NCBI RefSeq assembly: GCF_011075055.1
Contig: NC_058147.1
Location: forward strand, 8,494,001 to 8,558,000
Direction: 5' to 3'
From: Mangifera indica
Lineage: Eukaryota > Streptophyta > Magnoliopsida > Sapindales > Anacardiaceae
Length of the DNA stretch: 64,000 bases
Under the pieces are notes generated by a model. That model did not search any database. It was not told where the DNA came from and saw nothing but the letters and a program-made list of their open reading frames with translations. This document shows, one piece after another, positions 50,988-62,866 of this stretch (positions within the stretch are counted from its first letter, which is position 1; the number at the start of each line of letters is the position of its first letter). Made by a program: the position numbers and the translations under genes.

Positions 50988-53516
50988 TTAAGAACAAGAT
51001 GGCATGTTGGCAGGAGGTGTTCGAATTTTCTGATCCTCCGATTGCCCATTCCTTACAATGAGAACTGTATCCATGCCCCAGGTTGCGTGCCTTTCCAAAT
51101 GACAATGCATAAACCACACGCCTGGAAAAAGTTAAACATCATTCAAGTTTGAATAAATTTAACTTAAAATCCTTCTGCAAAAACTTTATTTTAGAAGAAA
51201 TATATGGTTCAATAAAATAGAGTTTAAGACAAACCATCGTCTTCATTTGCAACTAAATTTTTTCCTGAATGTATTGAAACCCAAAAAAACAAAAAAAAGA
51301 ATGAACAATATTTTTAACGATTCGAATGGTGGACTAAGTTTTCCATAGAATAATCCAACCGTTAAAATATTCCACTCCACATATGATCTAATAGATGTGA
51401 CAATCATTTTATTTGTATCATTATTTTTTATATTACCTAACCAACGAGATATGCACAGTTAATAGAGGTGCCACCAAATTCACGGAGACTTACCAGGATT
51501 ATTGGCAAAAAATCGAACCGCTGTCCATCCGTTCTTTGGAACGTTCACAGTGTTGAGTTCCGGTGGGTCAATCAAATTATAAGATAAAGGATCTGTCTCA
51601 TTGTTGAAATTCCCAAAACCTGTTCCCACTACAAAGAAGCTGTAACCATGTAAATGCAAAGGATGGGTTTCCGGGACCTGGATATTAGTTCCTTGGAACA
51701 CAATTTCTACTGCTTCACCATAATTTATAAACCTCGCTTTTGTCCCGCGGGTGGTGAATTGTGATACATCCGAAACATCACCAGTAAAGTTAAAGAAATT
51801 GGAAGGTTGACTTGGGAAATCTCCAACGAAAACGTTGCTCAACCCACTGCATTTCGAATTTCATAATAATGACTAATAGGCCAGACAATATCAAATCAGA
51901 AAACAACGAAAAAAATTCACCATACCTGTAGTATGCTTCAAGTATACTAACTTGAGGAGTCGCAAAACTAACATTGTTTAAGCTTGCAGCTTCCTTATTA
52001 TCGATAAATGCATCACCAGTTGGAGAAAGGCACGAGTTGTCGGGGCACAAAATACGATTTACAGCAATTGTAATATACAATTGTGTTGCGATATTTTTGG
52101 GGACATTGGCCGGATATGCGTCAGTTGCTAGGCTCCTTACGCGGTTAGTAAAGTTTGTTGCAGCATTTGTATCATTGTAAAAAGGAAGGTTTGGGAAGAA
52201 AGGAGTAGGAGGAGGAGTTTGTTTGCCGTCATAGTACTCAACGATCGCTGTGGTGGTGGTGTTGTCAAAAGCGGCAGTACTATCAAAGTATGGGCTAGCA
52301 GCCATGTAATAATGGCTAAGATTTTTGTTTGCTGTGAACAAAACGTCCATTGTTTGTCCAGGAGTTATCAAAATGTAGTCGGTTGTTATAGGTTTTACGT
52401 ATGCTCCATCCTGCCCAACAACAGTGAGGCTGTGGTTCGCAATTCCGAAAAAGGTTTCTTCATTCATCCCAGCGTTGACAATGCGAAGAAGATAGGTCTT
52501 GCCAAATTTAACTTTTAGGCGATACGTTGAATCTGCAATATAAAATGAGGATACTCGTGAGTAGATTTTATAAATGAGATCTTAAAATACAAATTAACAT
52601 GGAATATTTTCATCGTATATTCACCTTTGGAGCAATTGTACAAGTCCCCTGGTTGGCCGTTGATGGTATAAGCATCTGAAACATTTGGAAGTACGCCCTT
52701 CAGGACATTAGCAAGCATTTTCGGCACGTCTAGCTTGTACCAGGATCCTGTCATTACAATCAAATCAAAAATTTTAATTAGTAGCCGAGAATGATAACCA
52801 CATCTAAAGCAGTTATGTTATGTGTCCTGGTTAATATAAATACATTCATATTATTACCAAGTATGATGGTTTCTTGCTTATGAGGCCTAGGAAATGGATA
52901 ACTTTTTCCAGGAGCTGGTAAAATAATAATAGCCCCGTGAACGGAAACTCGAGTCCAGTCACTGTGCGCATGCCACCAGAGTGTTCCTTCTTCATTGGAA
53001 AAAACGATCTCATAAGTGAAGTTGGCTCCTGGTTTAATTGGACATTGTGTTACGTTTTCAGGACCATCTGACCATGGATTCCTTGGTTGATTAACTCCAT
53101 GCCTGCAGAATTTAAAACAAAATTCTTCAGATTATTTCCAAAGTTTTGATTCTCCATCCGATGATTTAAAACGAGATTTTCAGAGGAGTCATCACCAGTG
53201 AATTGTGATACCATAGTCTCCTTGATTTATGACATTAACAAAAATGGTATCGCCCTTGCGAACCTTTATGGTTGGTCCTGGGAATTTGCCATTTACAGTC
53301 AACATGCTTTTCGTGCTACACAGCCTTGTAAAATTCGTTTCTTTAAGCTTCAATGAAGGCAAGTACAAAATCAGGTCTAAAGGCATCGTAAAATGTAAAT
53401 GAAAAAAAAGTCGAGGCACTTACAACAAACGTATAATTTTTCTTTAGAGCCATGCATTGGAGCAGCCCATCCAGAAAGAAGAACCCTAAAATGAAAAGTA
53501 TGATTTGTTTTTTCAT
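50988..53516 (-). CDS. Laccase 3 (multicopper oxidase, LAC14/15-like), 7 exons, intact
   Basis: Exons in coding order are 53424-53516, 53196-53347, 52858-53102, 52625-52747, 51926-52532, 51494-51846 and 50988-51121. They make 1707 nt, 568 residues and no internal stop. The signal peptide covers about residues 1-22 ([14 protein letters not shown] core). Copper ligands are His81/His83, His126/His128, His468/His471/His473 and the HCH triad at 530-532, with His536 and axial Met541. The predicted role is as for laccase 2: an apoplastic phenol oxidase. One codon longer than laccase 2 (an extra Tyr in exon 5). Intron 6 is 372 bp against 91 bp in laccase 2. The ATG at 53516 was chosen over an upstream TTG because it aligns with laccase 2 and starts the signal peptide. 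Confidence 0.96.
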
Positions 53517-53589
53517 TCTTCTCTTGCTTCTGTGCTCCCAGGTTGCCAATCAACTCTGTTTTAGGACATTTTCTACTGCAATATCAATC

Positions 53590-53597
53590 TATTTATA
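53590..53597 (-). promoter_or_regulatory. TATA box of laccase 3
   Basis: TATAAATA on the minus strand lies 74-81 bp upstream of the ATG at 53516, in sequence alignable with the laccase 2 promoter. Confidence 0.75.
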
Positions 53598-54840
53598 CTA
53601 TGAGAGAAATGGCACAAGAAGAAACATTCTTGGTCAACTAAGAAAAGAGTTGCTAAATTGAATTATTAAAATATTTCGTAACTACTATCATTATTGGACA
53701 AGAGATAGATCTATCAAACTAAACGTAAATGATAAACAGTAAAAAGAAATATAAAAATAATAACATATGTCGGTTTAAAATATTGTAACATTCACTGATG
53801 TCTTTTAATTGAAATATAATTTAAATTACGTATAAAATATATATTTTTATGTATAGATATACAAATATTGAAATGTTCAAATCTGATGACTTTACTATAC
53901 TTTTTACCGAGTAAATGGGAATTATAATAAAGATAACAACAGGAATAAAAATCGACTCCCAATTATGAGATATTACCATCTGTCTGACTTATAATTCTTA
54001 ATTTTTTTATTGCAATAATAAATTTAAATAAATTAACAAATTGCACGTTCTTCCTACTTCATTAATTATAGGATTTCCTGTCGATTAATGGAAATTTGCA
54101 ACCATTATTGATTGTTTCGAATTATTTATAATCGTCGTGAACTATTCATCAAACACAATCGTTGTGTTTGACTTGGATTTATATATATTTTGCAAGGGAG
54201 ATTCTTTAATTAAAAAATTTTTTGTTGTTTTTGACACCCGGAGCGCACACGGTTTGAGTTGAATGAAATTAATTGTTTAATCGTTTTAGACAAATTCCTG
54301 AGATTTATTCTTTCTCCCATTGGTTGTTAAATGAAATAACCGGTTTGTTCAACGGCAACGAATGCGCGCAAGGAATGGTTCCGTGAAAGAGAAAACTTGC
54401 AGAAGTTAAAAACGTTGCTACAGTGTGAATTGCTTACCAATTCTTTAAACTTGCATCAATGACTATTTTCAATTTTATCTTTTATGTGTCAACGACCGAA
54501 CAATAATAATATCCTTCCGTCTTTATCCAAGCAACGACCAAACAACGCTTATATTTGTCAGCAATAATAATAGAAATATTTCACAGTAATTTTTTAAGGC
54601 AGTTAATCAAAGGCTACTAAAAATTATAGAGAAATAAAAAATTAATATATTGTTGTATTTATTATAATTGATGTTATAGCATTATTTGGTGACTTTTTTG
54701 TTATGACATATATATTAAAAGTCACTACAAGATTTATAATAATTGACATTTTAAATATATTTTGTTACATTTTTTACGGCTATTTATATTACGTGTTGCT
54801 AAAAATTTTGGCAAGTAAAAAATATTTAAAATGTAAGTAT
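53598..54840. other. Promoter-side region of laccase 3
   Basis: The part 54190-54550 is related to 41430-41830 upstream of laccase 2. The part 54560-54840 is additional and AT-rich and contains CACTACAAGA (about 54724), a CACTA-type terminus. The fold-back element at 54841 may have inserted into it. Confidence 0.55.
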
Positions 54841-55715
54841 AAGGCCAAAAGACTTTTTTTAACCTAAGATTTAATCCATTTTCAAACTTCTATTCACTAA
54901 GTTTCAAAAACCTAAATACTTATATATTATCCAAATTTTGTTAAAATTCTTTGTTAGTAGTAAGGATAAAACTTTTATTTTATTAACAGTATTAAAATAA
55001 ATAAAATTTTATCTCATTTCTCTCACTTTAATTTTAAAAACTCGCAATTTTTTCTCATCCTAAGTTTTGAAAGTTTACATTCCTCCCCTAAGGTTTCATT
55101 TTTTCCTCTTCTTCTCTGAGAACATTCTCTGACTAACCATACCTTCTTCTTTGTCCTGCTCTGCCTCTCGGATGACAATTCTCTGACAAATCAAAGATGA
55201 CAACCATGAATTGAAGATGGTCGATCTATGTGGATCTACCAATGCACAAATCAACTGGACGATTCTGCCTTTATTTGACTTATCTGTGCATCGGTCAATC
55301 TATGTGTAGGCCAGATCTGTGTGTCACATAGATTGGCCATCTTCAATTCATGGTCATTGTCTTCAATTTGTCAGAGTTTAGTCGTCTGGAAGGCAAAGCG
55401 CAACAAAGAAGAAGGTATGGTCAACCGTAGAATGGTCATTGAAGAAGAAAGGGAAGAAAATGAAACCCTATGAGGGAAAATATAACTTTCTAAAACTTAA
55501 ACTGGGGAAGAATTAAGAGCTTTTAAAACTAAGGTGGGGAATTGCGATAAATTTTATTTATTTTAATATACTCTTTAAATAACAATTTGACTGTTACCAC
55601 TAACAAAGAATTTTAATAAAAATTAGATGATAAATGAGTATTTGAGTTTTCAAAACTTAAAGGTAGGAGTTTGGGAGCGAACTAAACCTTGGGTAGGAAT
55701 AAGTCTTTTAGCCTT
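54841..55715. mobile_element. Fold-back element FB4, complete, arms about 400 bp
   Basis: The left end is AAGGCCAAAAGACTTTTTTT, and the right end in reverse complement is AAGGCTAAAAGACTTATTCC. The arms align almost to the centre; both carry CCATACCTTCTTCTTTG and CCATGAATTGAAGATGG. The loop is only tens of bases. No protein is encoded. Structure and terminal GGC resemble Mutator-type fold-back elements, but no target duplication was clear. Confidence 0.85.
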
Positions 55716-55769
55716 ATAATAATTGTCACTATAAGAAATTTTAAGATGTGCATATTTTTGGTTTTATTA

Positions 55770-57237
55770 GACTAAACCATTCTTGTCATCGAGTAGTCTT
55801 CATATCGTGTTAGTTCAAGTTTCGAGTTATAGACCTTCAATCCTAACTGGATTTGAAATAAAATCGCACCAAATTCTTTTAACTCTAACCTAATCTAAAC
55901 TATGTTCAGGTTAACTTGATACAACTTGCTATGACATAATCATCTAATGTTTTCACTCTTGTTAGTGTTTTTAGTGTTTTAATTTTTTCATGAAAGTACT
56001 CCAATCTATAATTTAACAATATGCAAAACATAACATTTTATCTTATTTATAAATAATCAAAAAAATTTACATACCAAAACTTTTAAAATATGTTAATAAT
56101 CTTACTAATCAATTTTCAATCTCAATACCCAAAAATAAAATAAATTTTTAAATAAAAATAAAAAATAATCGAACTATTAGAATTAACTATATGAAGATAC
56201 ATATATATAATATATAAAGATTTTAACTTCTATTGATACTTGTCCTTAAAAGTTTCTTAATATGCGCTTATCATATTTTACTACAACAAACATTTTTTTA
56301 AACATTCAAGTTAGTTCAAGTTAGCTCAGGCTACTTTCCTATCAACCCTAACCTACCTCGTTTTAGTTTTGAGTCGTTTTGTGTTGAATCAAATTAAATT
56401 TTGTGTAAAAAAATTCAACCCTAACAAAAATTGGATACGAACTGGGTTGAACCCAAACATTCTTTAAATTGAGTTTGCTTGAATGAAAAATAGTTTTACT
56501 TAAGTTTATCGAGCCAAAATTAAAGGTAATTTTAGTTCAATTTGAATAAAAATTGTTTGGCTTGGTTTGGCTTCAATTCCTAGCTCGAATTAATGGTTTA
56601 AATTTGTAACTTGATTTGGTTCAAATTCATTATTTTAATTGATTATTCAAATTCATGGCTCGAGTTTGTGTGTCATTAACAAAACGATGTTGTTTTACCT
56701 AAATAATATACAAAGTCATCGATTCAAACTGAACATAGCCATGAATTGGAACTATAAATTTAAGCTGATTCAAACCATGAATTCGAACCCAATCAAGACA
56801 TGAATTCAAACTGTTTTTTGAGTTATGAATTTGAGTCAAATCGAGCCAGATAACTCTTAACTTAATCTTGACTCTGTTTAAAAAATGAGCTAAATTTTTC
56901 AGCTTGAATTCGCCTAAAATTTAAATTAAATGAATTTGAGCCCAATTAAACCAAGTTGTGCTGGCTTTTGAGATTGAGTTAGCTTGGTTCAAATCCAATC
57001 ATAATCCTAACTAGAGTAAACAATTCTTGACATGACTCGTTAACCCAACACAATACAATACGAAAAAATCAGGTTAAGGTTAAGTATTTTTGATACGAAA
57101 TGTATTTTAGATCAATCTAATATAACTCGAAATTAAATCAAATCGTGTTAAGGCTTACATGAAAGTAACCCGACACGACATGAATTGACTCAAATGTTTT
57201 GGAGAAATGTTACTGTAATAGCATTTGTTAAAGATAA
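55770..57237. mobile_element. Cluster of hAT-like MITE sequences
   Basis: Several CCCTA/TAGGG-type ends and long self-complementary stretches occur. The clearest unit is about 56422-57009, whose ends TAACAAAAATTGGATACGAA and (reverse complement) TAGGATTATGATTGGATTTG are alignable. The segment 57010-57237 is related to the left part of the element at 35369, and it is cut by the gypsy LTR at 57238. Exact borders are uncertain. Confidence 0.55.
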
Positions 57238-58298
57238 TGTAACATCCCTCCCTAGAAATACTACCCACCGAAGGAGAAATGTTACGAATTAATATCCGAA
57301 GCATCTATTTTTTTCTTTCTTTTAAAATATTTTAAAATGAATGCATCACTAAAAGTGTTTAGAAATTATTCTAAGAAAAAAAAAATCTGGAAGCAAACAA
57401 AAGATGTATATACTCATATGAAAACTCATCTGAAAGCATCTAAAAATAGAGAGTAATCATATACAGCTATACAATCATCGCAAAAAGGTCAAAAGTTGAC
57501 AAGAACATGCCACTGTATGCATGTAATATAAACCAGAGATAACCTGCTCCAGCTGGATCTACCTACACTGACCTGACCTTGCCTCGTAGCTACCTAGATC
57601 ACCTGTACTTGCAATCATGAAAGAAAAGGAAGAGAGAGACAAGAACACTCAGTAAGGGGAAAAAATTAAGTAAACTATCTCCTTCCCTGTTCTAACTCAC
57701 TCTCGGGACTCAATCTCACATCATAACCTCTATAATCAAGCGAGGAGATAATCTAGTTCATTCTTTACTATTTGGGGTCATACTTTATCCCATTTGGTGT
57801 CTATTGATACTTTTTGGAAGCTAACTATAGGGATTTGACACTTTTTTAAGCTCGAGCTCTCTTTCTTTCTCTCACTACACCATTTCTGAATCTTAATTGA
57901 GCTATACTACGAGCATGCTCTACTACGAGAGAACCCTACAGGGGGTCTATGTCCTACTAGGGACGTGTCCCACTGCAGACGTGCCCTACTGCAGGCGGTG
58001 CAGTGTAAAGTGCCCCCTCATAGTTTATAGCATGTATGCGTGTCATATATCTTACTAATCTTGCTTTCATCTAAATCTATTCATAACTCACCAGACCATA
58101 CTCTTGGGACGACCCCTAAATCTTGAGCCCCAAATTCCTTTTCTTGCTTTTTCTCTCCTTTCTTTCCTTTCCTTTCTTTCCTTTCCTTTCTTTCTTCCTT
58201 TCCTTTTTCTCCTCCTTTTCTTTATTTCTTTCTTTCCAAAAACTGTGAAATATTGTTCATATAACAGTCATTTAGCAGGACACCCTGCTTTTTCATAC

Positions 58299-58632
58299 AA
58301 TTTAACAGTCCAAACGGTTTCTAATTCATGCAAGCTATATATCGTTGAAAAGAGGATTCAAAGAGCTTTCCAACAAGCTATAATAGCACTCATAAGTCAT
58401 TAGATAAGGCAGCCAAAACGTGGGATGAAATCAGTGGCAAAAAACTATCTTCACTGTTTATTTGGTAAAGCAGTTTTTTTGTTCAAGCAATTTAATAGTC
58501 AAAATAGTCTCTAATTCATACAAGCTATATATCATTGAAAAGAGGATTCAAAGAGTTTTCCAACAAGCTATAATAGCACCCATGATTCATCAGATAAGGC
58601 AGCCAAAACATGGGACGAAATCAGTGGTAAAA
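58299..58632. repeat. 190-bp-period tandem duplication within the LTR
   Basis: 58299-58440 and 58489-58632 share CAAGCTATATATC(G/A)TTGAAA, AGAGGATTCAAAGAG and CAGATAAGGCAGCCAAAAC-like blocks with about 10% differences. Confidence 0.88.
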
Positions 58633-59225
58633 TTGTAAATATTATCCAACTCTCTGCCATCAACAAAATCACACACATAGACACCCCAAATGGTAAAACA
58701 ACATTTCTCAACTTCAAAATCATCATTTATAACATAGATTCAAGGAACCAAAAGCCTAAAACATGCAACATATCAAGGATGATACCCCTTACCTTGTTTC
58801 AAGCCAATCTTTGCAAGTTGGCTTCCTCTTCCTTGTCTTGCTTCCTTTATCACCAAAATCACCTTAAATCAATACCAAAACACACTAACATATGCATATA
58901 ACATGTATCAAATATATATAAGCATAGGTAAAGGGAAAGGAAGGAGATCTTTTGGTTACCAAAACTTCCAAAGTGCTTCTTTTTCTTTTCTTTCCTTACT
59001 CTTCTTTCAAACTCTTCAAATCATCCACTTTCCTTTTAAAAAATGAAGAAAACAAGCATGAAGGGGTTGGCTACTGGAGTTTAACAGGAGAAGATGATAG
59101 AAAACACTTGAAGCTTTCTTTTATTGTTTTTGTTTTTTCTTTTTTTTATTTACATCTTTATCTCTTTCTCTTTATCTCTTTTTCTTTTTCTTTTTGTATT
59201 TATATATCTATATAGTTATTTATAC

Positions 59226-59227
59226 AT

Positions 59228-59258
<31 letters not shown>

Positions 59259-59259
59259 A
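59226..59259. repeat. (CA)n(TA)n microsatellite
   Basis: A run of AC dinucleotides followed directly by AT dinucleotides. A second, shorter CA/TA stretch follows to about 59292. Confidence 0.9.
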
Positions 59260-59362
59260 ACACACATATACATGTGAAAATATATATATAGTTAAAATGG
59301 GAAATATCTCAAAACAGGGTCAAAAGACGTAAATGCTCCTGGAACGTACCTGAGGGTATTAT

Positions 59363-60603
59363 AACTCTTTCCCCCTCACAAGAATTTCGTCCTCGGAATT
59401 CACTAAAAAAACTCTGGATACTTCTCCTTCATGGTCTGCTCCATTTCCTAGGTAGCCTCTTCTATCTTCTGGTTTCTCCATAAGACTTTTACTAGAGGAA
59501 TCTATCGGTTCTTTAGTTGCTTAATTCTTCTGTCAAGTATCTGAATCAGTCTTTCTTCATAACTAAGGTCTTCTGATAACTGAATATCATTTGTATTCAC
59601 AACTTGGGAATGATCACCAAGGCATTTTGTCAAAGATGAGACATGAAATACAACATGAATCTGATCCATACTCACTGGTAAGGCCAATCTGTAAGCCACT
59701 TTACTAACTCTTTCAATTATCTCATATGGACCAATAAATCTGGGAGCTAGCTTTTCTTTCTTTTCGGATCACATCAAATGCTTGAATGGAGCAACCTTTA
59801 CAAATACAAATTCACCTACATTGAATTTCAAGTCTCGGCGTCGATGATCTACATAGGTTTTTTGTCGATCCTGGGCCTGTTTTATTCTCTGCCTGATCAA
59901 TTAGACATCATCAATCATTTTCTAGGTTAACTCGGGCCCAAAGGATCGGATAACACATCTCTCTCTCCTATCTTATCCTAGTGGAGAAGAGAACAACACC
60001 TCCTACCATATAATGCCTCATAAGGTGCAATCTGAATAGTCGTTTAGTAGCTATTATCATAAGCAAACTCCACTAAGGGTAACATTTCTACCTATATAGC
60101 TTTATGATCCAGGCAACAAGCTCTCAACATATCCTCTAAAATTTGATTAACCATCTCTGTCTGTCCATCTGTCTGAAGATGATAGGTTGTACTAAATACC
60201 AAATTAGTACCCAAAGATCTTTGGAGACTCTTCCAAAAAGCTAATACAAACTTGTATCACGAGTAGATACTATGGTCTTAGGTACCCCATATAATCTAAT
60301 AATCTCCCTAACATATAATCTCCCTAATTGATCTGTGGTAGTAGTATCTTTGATGGGTAAGAAATGAGCTGACTTGGTCAATCTATCAACAATCACCTAG
60401 ATAACATTACATCCATTTTGAACTCTAGGGAGTCCACTGATGAAGTCCATTGAGATATGCTCCTATTTCCATTCTGGAATAGGTAGAGGCTGAAGCAACC
60501 CTGAAGGTCTCTAGTGTTTAGCCTTAATTTGCTGACAAGTGAGACATCTGGTAACAAACTTACCTATTTCCCTTTTCATGTCTGACCACCAAAAATGTCT
60601 TTA
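59363..60603 (-). pseudogene. Ty3/gypsy chromovirus pol remnant (integrase + chromodomain)
   Basis: Minus-strand translation gives, next to the LTR, the chromodomain tail ([18 protein letters not shown], then WRNQKIEEATWEME). [13 protein letters not shown] segment lies at 59600-59660. The integrase core lies at about 60360-60460 (SMDFISGLPRVQ, then VIVDRLTKSAHF), ending upstream near a CQQIKAKH-like finger at about 60530. Several Trp codons have become stops. The sequence is cut at about 60603, so RT and gag are missing. Chromodomains in this clade direct integration to heterochromatin (family knowledge). Confidence 0.85.
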
Positions 60604-61915
60604 ATAAAGGGATTTTAGATATTATATCTGTTTTGTAGATGATTACATTAGATATTTATTTGGATTTTTCTTTTACAAATCAAATGTGAAGCTAAGCACA
60701 CCTTTGAAACATGTCCTCACCTAGTTGAGAGACAATTTGAGACAAAACTCAAGTGCCTACCAATATAATAGGGAGAGACCATAGCTTAACAAATTAAAAA
60801 TATTCTTTAGTCATCCCATGCCTACAAAACCATCTAGAAAATGGAAGGGTTGAAAGTAGACATAGGAAAATAATAAAATTGGCCTTACCTTACTTGCATA
60901 AGTTGGTCTCCTACCTAGATTTTGGTGGTTGGCATTTCCAGTCTCAATTTACCTGATAAAAAGACTTCCATCTTCAGTATTAATTAAGAATGTTTTGTGT
61001 GAAGGATTGAATTGATGTTTATTACAAGAGTGGACACTCGTTCGACATAGTGAAGAGTAGAATAGTCTTTTCACATTATGTGCATGAAAATGGTTATGCA
61101 TTACAGGATTTATGGTTGTGCTTAGGCAGGTGAATGCATGTTCATTCGTTCATCGAATTTGAATTTAGATAATATACATTTCCTAGTGATTTCAAGATGT
61201 GTCATAATTAGATAATGACATGAACGTTAGCTCTAAGGATGGTGAATGGCCATTTGTCAAGCTTGTTAGGCAAAAATAAAATGGCATGTTTTGTTTGGCT
61301 CACAATTACCCAATTTTTGCAAAGCCAGAGAAATGTGAGTGAGAGAGAGCTTTGTTGGGGAAGTATAGAGACATCAAAGGCATTAGATTAACAAAATCAC
61401 AATAGCCATATGAAGGATAAGCATACGTCGAAAGCCAAGTAGTTGGCCACTTTCACTCTTTCTTTGCTAGTTTGAAGAGTTATGAATTATTATGATTTTG
61501 TGTGATGATTATTTATGCATATAGGAATAATGTTATTAAGAATTAATAGGTTTGCTTATGATTTTACTCCTTATAATTGATGAAACTATCTATTATTAGA
61601 ATCATGATAGAGACATTTAAAGATTATTTTGCATAAAATAAAGATTGAAAACCATGTTGACTCAGATAAAAAAATACATGACAAGGGTCTTTTATAGACC
61701 TTTGTCATGTCATTTTTGATCTGATAGTCTCTACTCTCTCTCATTGCACTCATCTTTTATCCTATACACCTATCATCACATTGATTCTTTCAAAGTTAGA
61801 GCTTTCTTTCCTTGAAGAGCCAAATGTTGAGCTAGCTACTGATCTATATACTACTTCCAACCTTCATACAATGGGCTTTTGTTAGCAAAATGGTGTATGA
61901 CACCATATTTTTTAG
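60604..61915. other. Unassigned stretch left of the Sirevirus-like end
   Basis: No coding motif was recognised. It holds one short perfect-looking hairpin (61676-61710) and otherwise AT-rich, probably retroelement-derived, sequence. Confidence 0.45.
61676..61710. repeat. 14-bp-stem inverted repeat (hairpin)
   Basis: Arms ACATGACAAGGGTC and GACCTTTGTCATGT pair over 14 positions, with one G-T type exception, around a 7-base loop. No function is assigned. Confidence 0.8.
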
Positions 61916-62866
61916 ATGGTAGCTGGTAAAGGTGAGACTATTGATGATTTGGCCCTCGATGTTGATATTGATGATGCCACACCTGAAGCTCCTGATGCTC
62001 TAATTAATGATGTTGATGTTAAGACCGATAAGGATCGAGATTCATTTGAGTTATAGGCTCTTGCTTTTGGCAAAAGATCTAGGATAGCTATTGGAGTGAG
62101 TTCATCTATTAAGCCAACCACCGCCTCAGTCGCTGATCCTGTCTCTTTTTTATCTGTTGAGCTTATAGATCTTCATGCTAATGTTTACACTAATTTTGCT
62201 ATTGTTAGTGCTAATATTGCTAATCCTTGAGCCGAGGTCATAGGTGGTATAAATAAGCTTCTTCATCTTTTTCTTCCACCACTTTCTTAGTTTCTCTTTG
62301 TTTTTTATTGTATCTTTGTTGTGTATGGATTTTCCCCATACCTTGATGTTTTATCTTGTTAGTACTCTTATTTTGTTGATCATGCTTATTTAGACATTTT
62401 ATTCATAGATTGTGTCTTGATGCTTATTTTTGGCCATTTTGGTAATCATTTCTACACATTGTCCATGCATGTTAGTCTTCTTTTGTCCCAATGACTATAT
62501 CATTTGCATTATTCGTTTTTATAATGACAAAGGGCGAGAAACGTTTGATTTACGTTGTGGATACTTTAATGTGGTTATGGAGGATTATGGATATATTTGA
62601 CTATGATTATAGATGTGATATTTGATTAATGTTGTGGATATTTTGATGAGATTAATGTTGGATATATGATATTGATATGAATTGTATTACTATTTGCCCA
62701 TGGTGCATATATTTAGGGGGAGGAAACTTTATTTTTTAAGGCTAAGTCATGCAAAATTTTCTTAAAAATCAAGTGTTTCCTAACTTTAAGGAAATACATT
62801 CATTGATATATTTTATAAAATTCCTTGAAGTGCATATGTGTTTGTTAATATCAAAAAGAGGGAGAT
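61916..62866 (+). mobile_element. 3' internal end of a Sirevirus-like Ty1/copia element
   Basis: A frame from the ATG at 61916 to the stop at 62230 is interrupted once (TAG at about 62054). It encodes an acidic segment (DDLALDVDIDD, then PEAPDALINDVDV) as found in the extra 3' ORF region of Sireviruses. Then comes non-coding sequence with ACAAAGGGCGAGAAA- and AGGGGGAGGAAA-type purine runs. The polypurine tract AAAAAGAGGGAGAT (62853-62866) precedes the LTR. gag-pol is absent upstream, so the element is truncated. Confidence 0.6.

Larger units (their letters stand above)
57238..59362 (-). repeat. Chromovirus LTR, about 2.1 kb, minus orientation
   Basis: It begins TGTAACATCCCTCCCTAGAA. The right border is about 59362, where GGGTATTATA meets what is on the minus strand a polypurine tract (GTGAGGGGGAAAGAG). 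Inside are a 190-bp duplication, pyrimidine tracts and a CA/TA microsatellite. Confidence 0.78.

Noticed and set aside
51974..52518. Plus-strand open frames opposite laccase 3 exon 5 (and likewise 38849-39402 opposite laccase 2)
   Set aside because: They are antisense to well-supported laccase exons; the paired occurrence in both copies follows from gene duplication.
53517..53549. Longer N-terminus of laccase 3 starting at an upstream TTG
   Set aside because: It is not an ATG, it precedes a typical signal peptide with charged residues, and laccase 2 has no equivalent.
58104..58403. Open frame of about 100 codons in the LTR
   Set aside because: It crosses a pyrimidine tract and a duplicated LTR block and has no recognisable domain.
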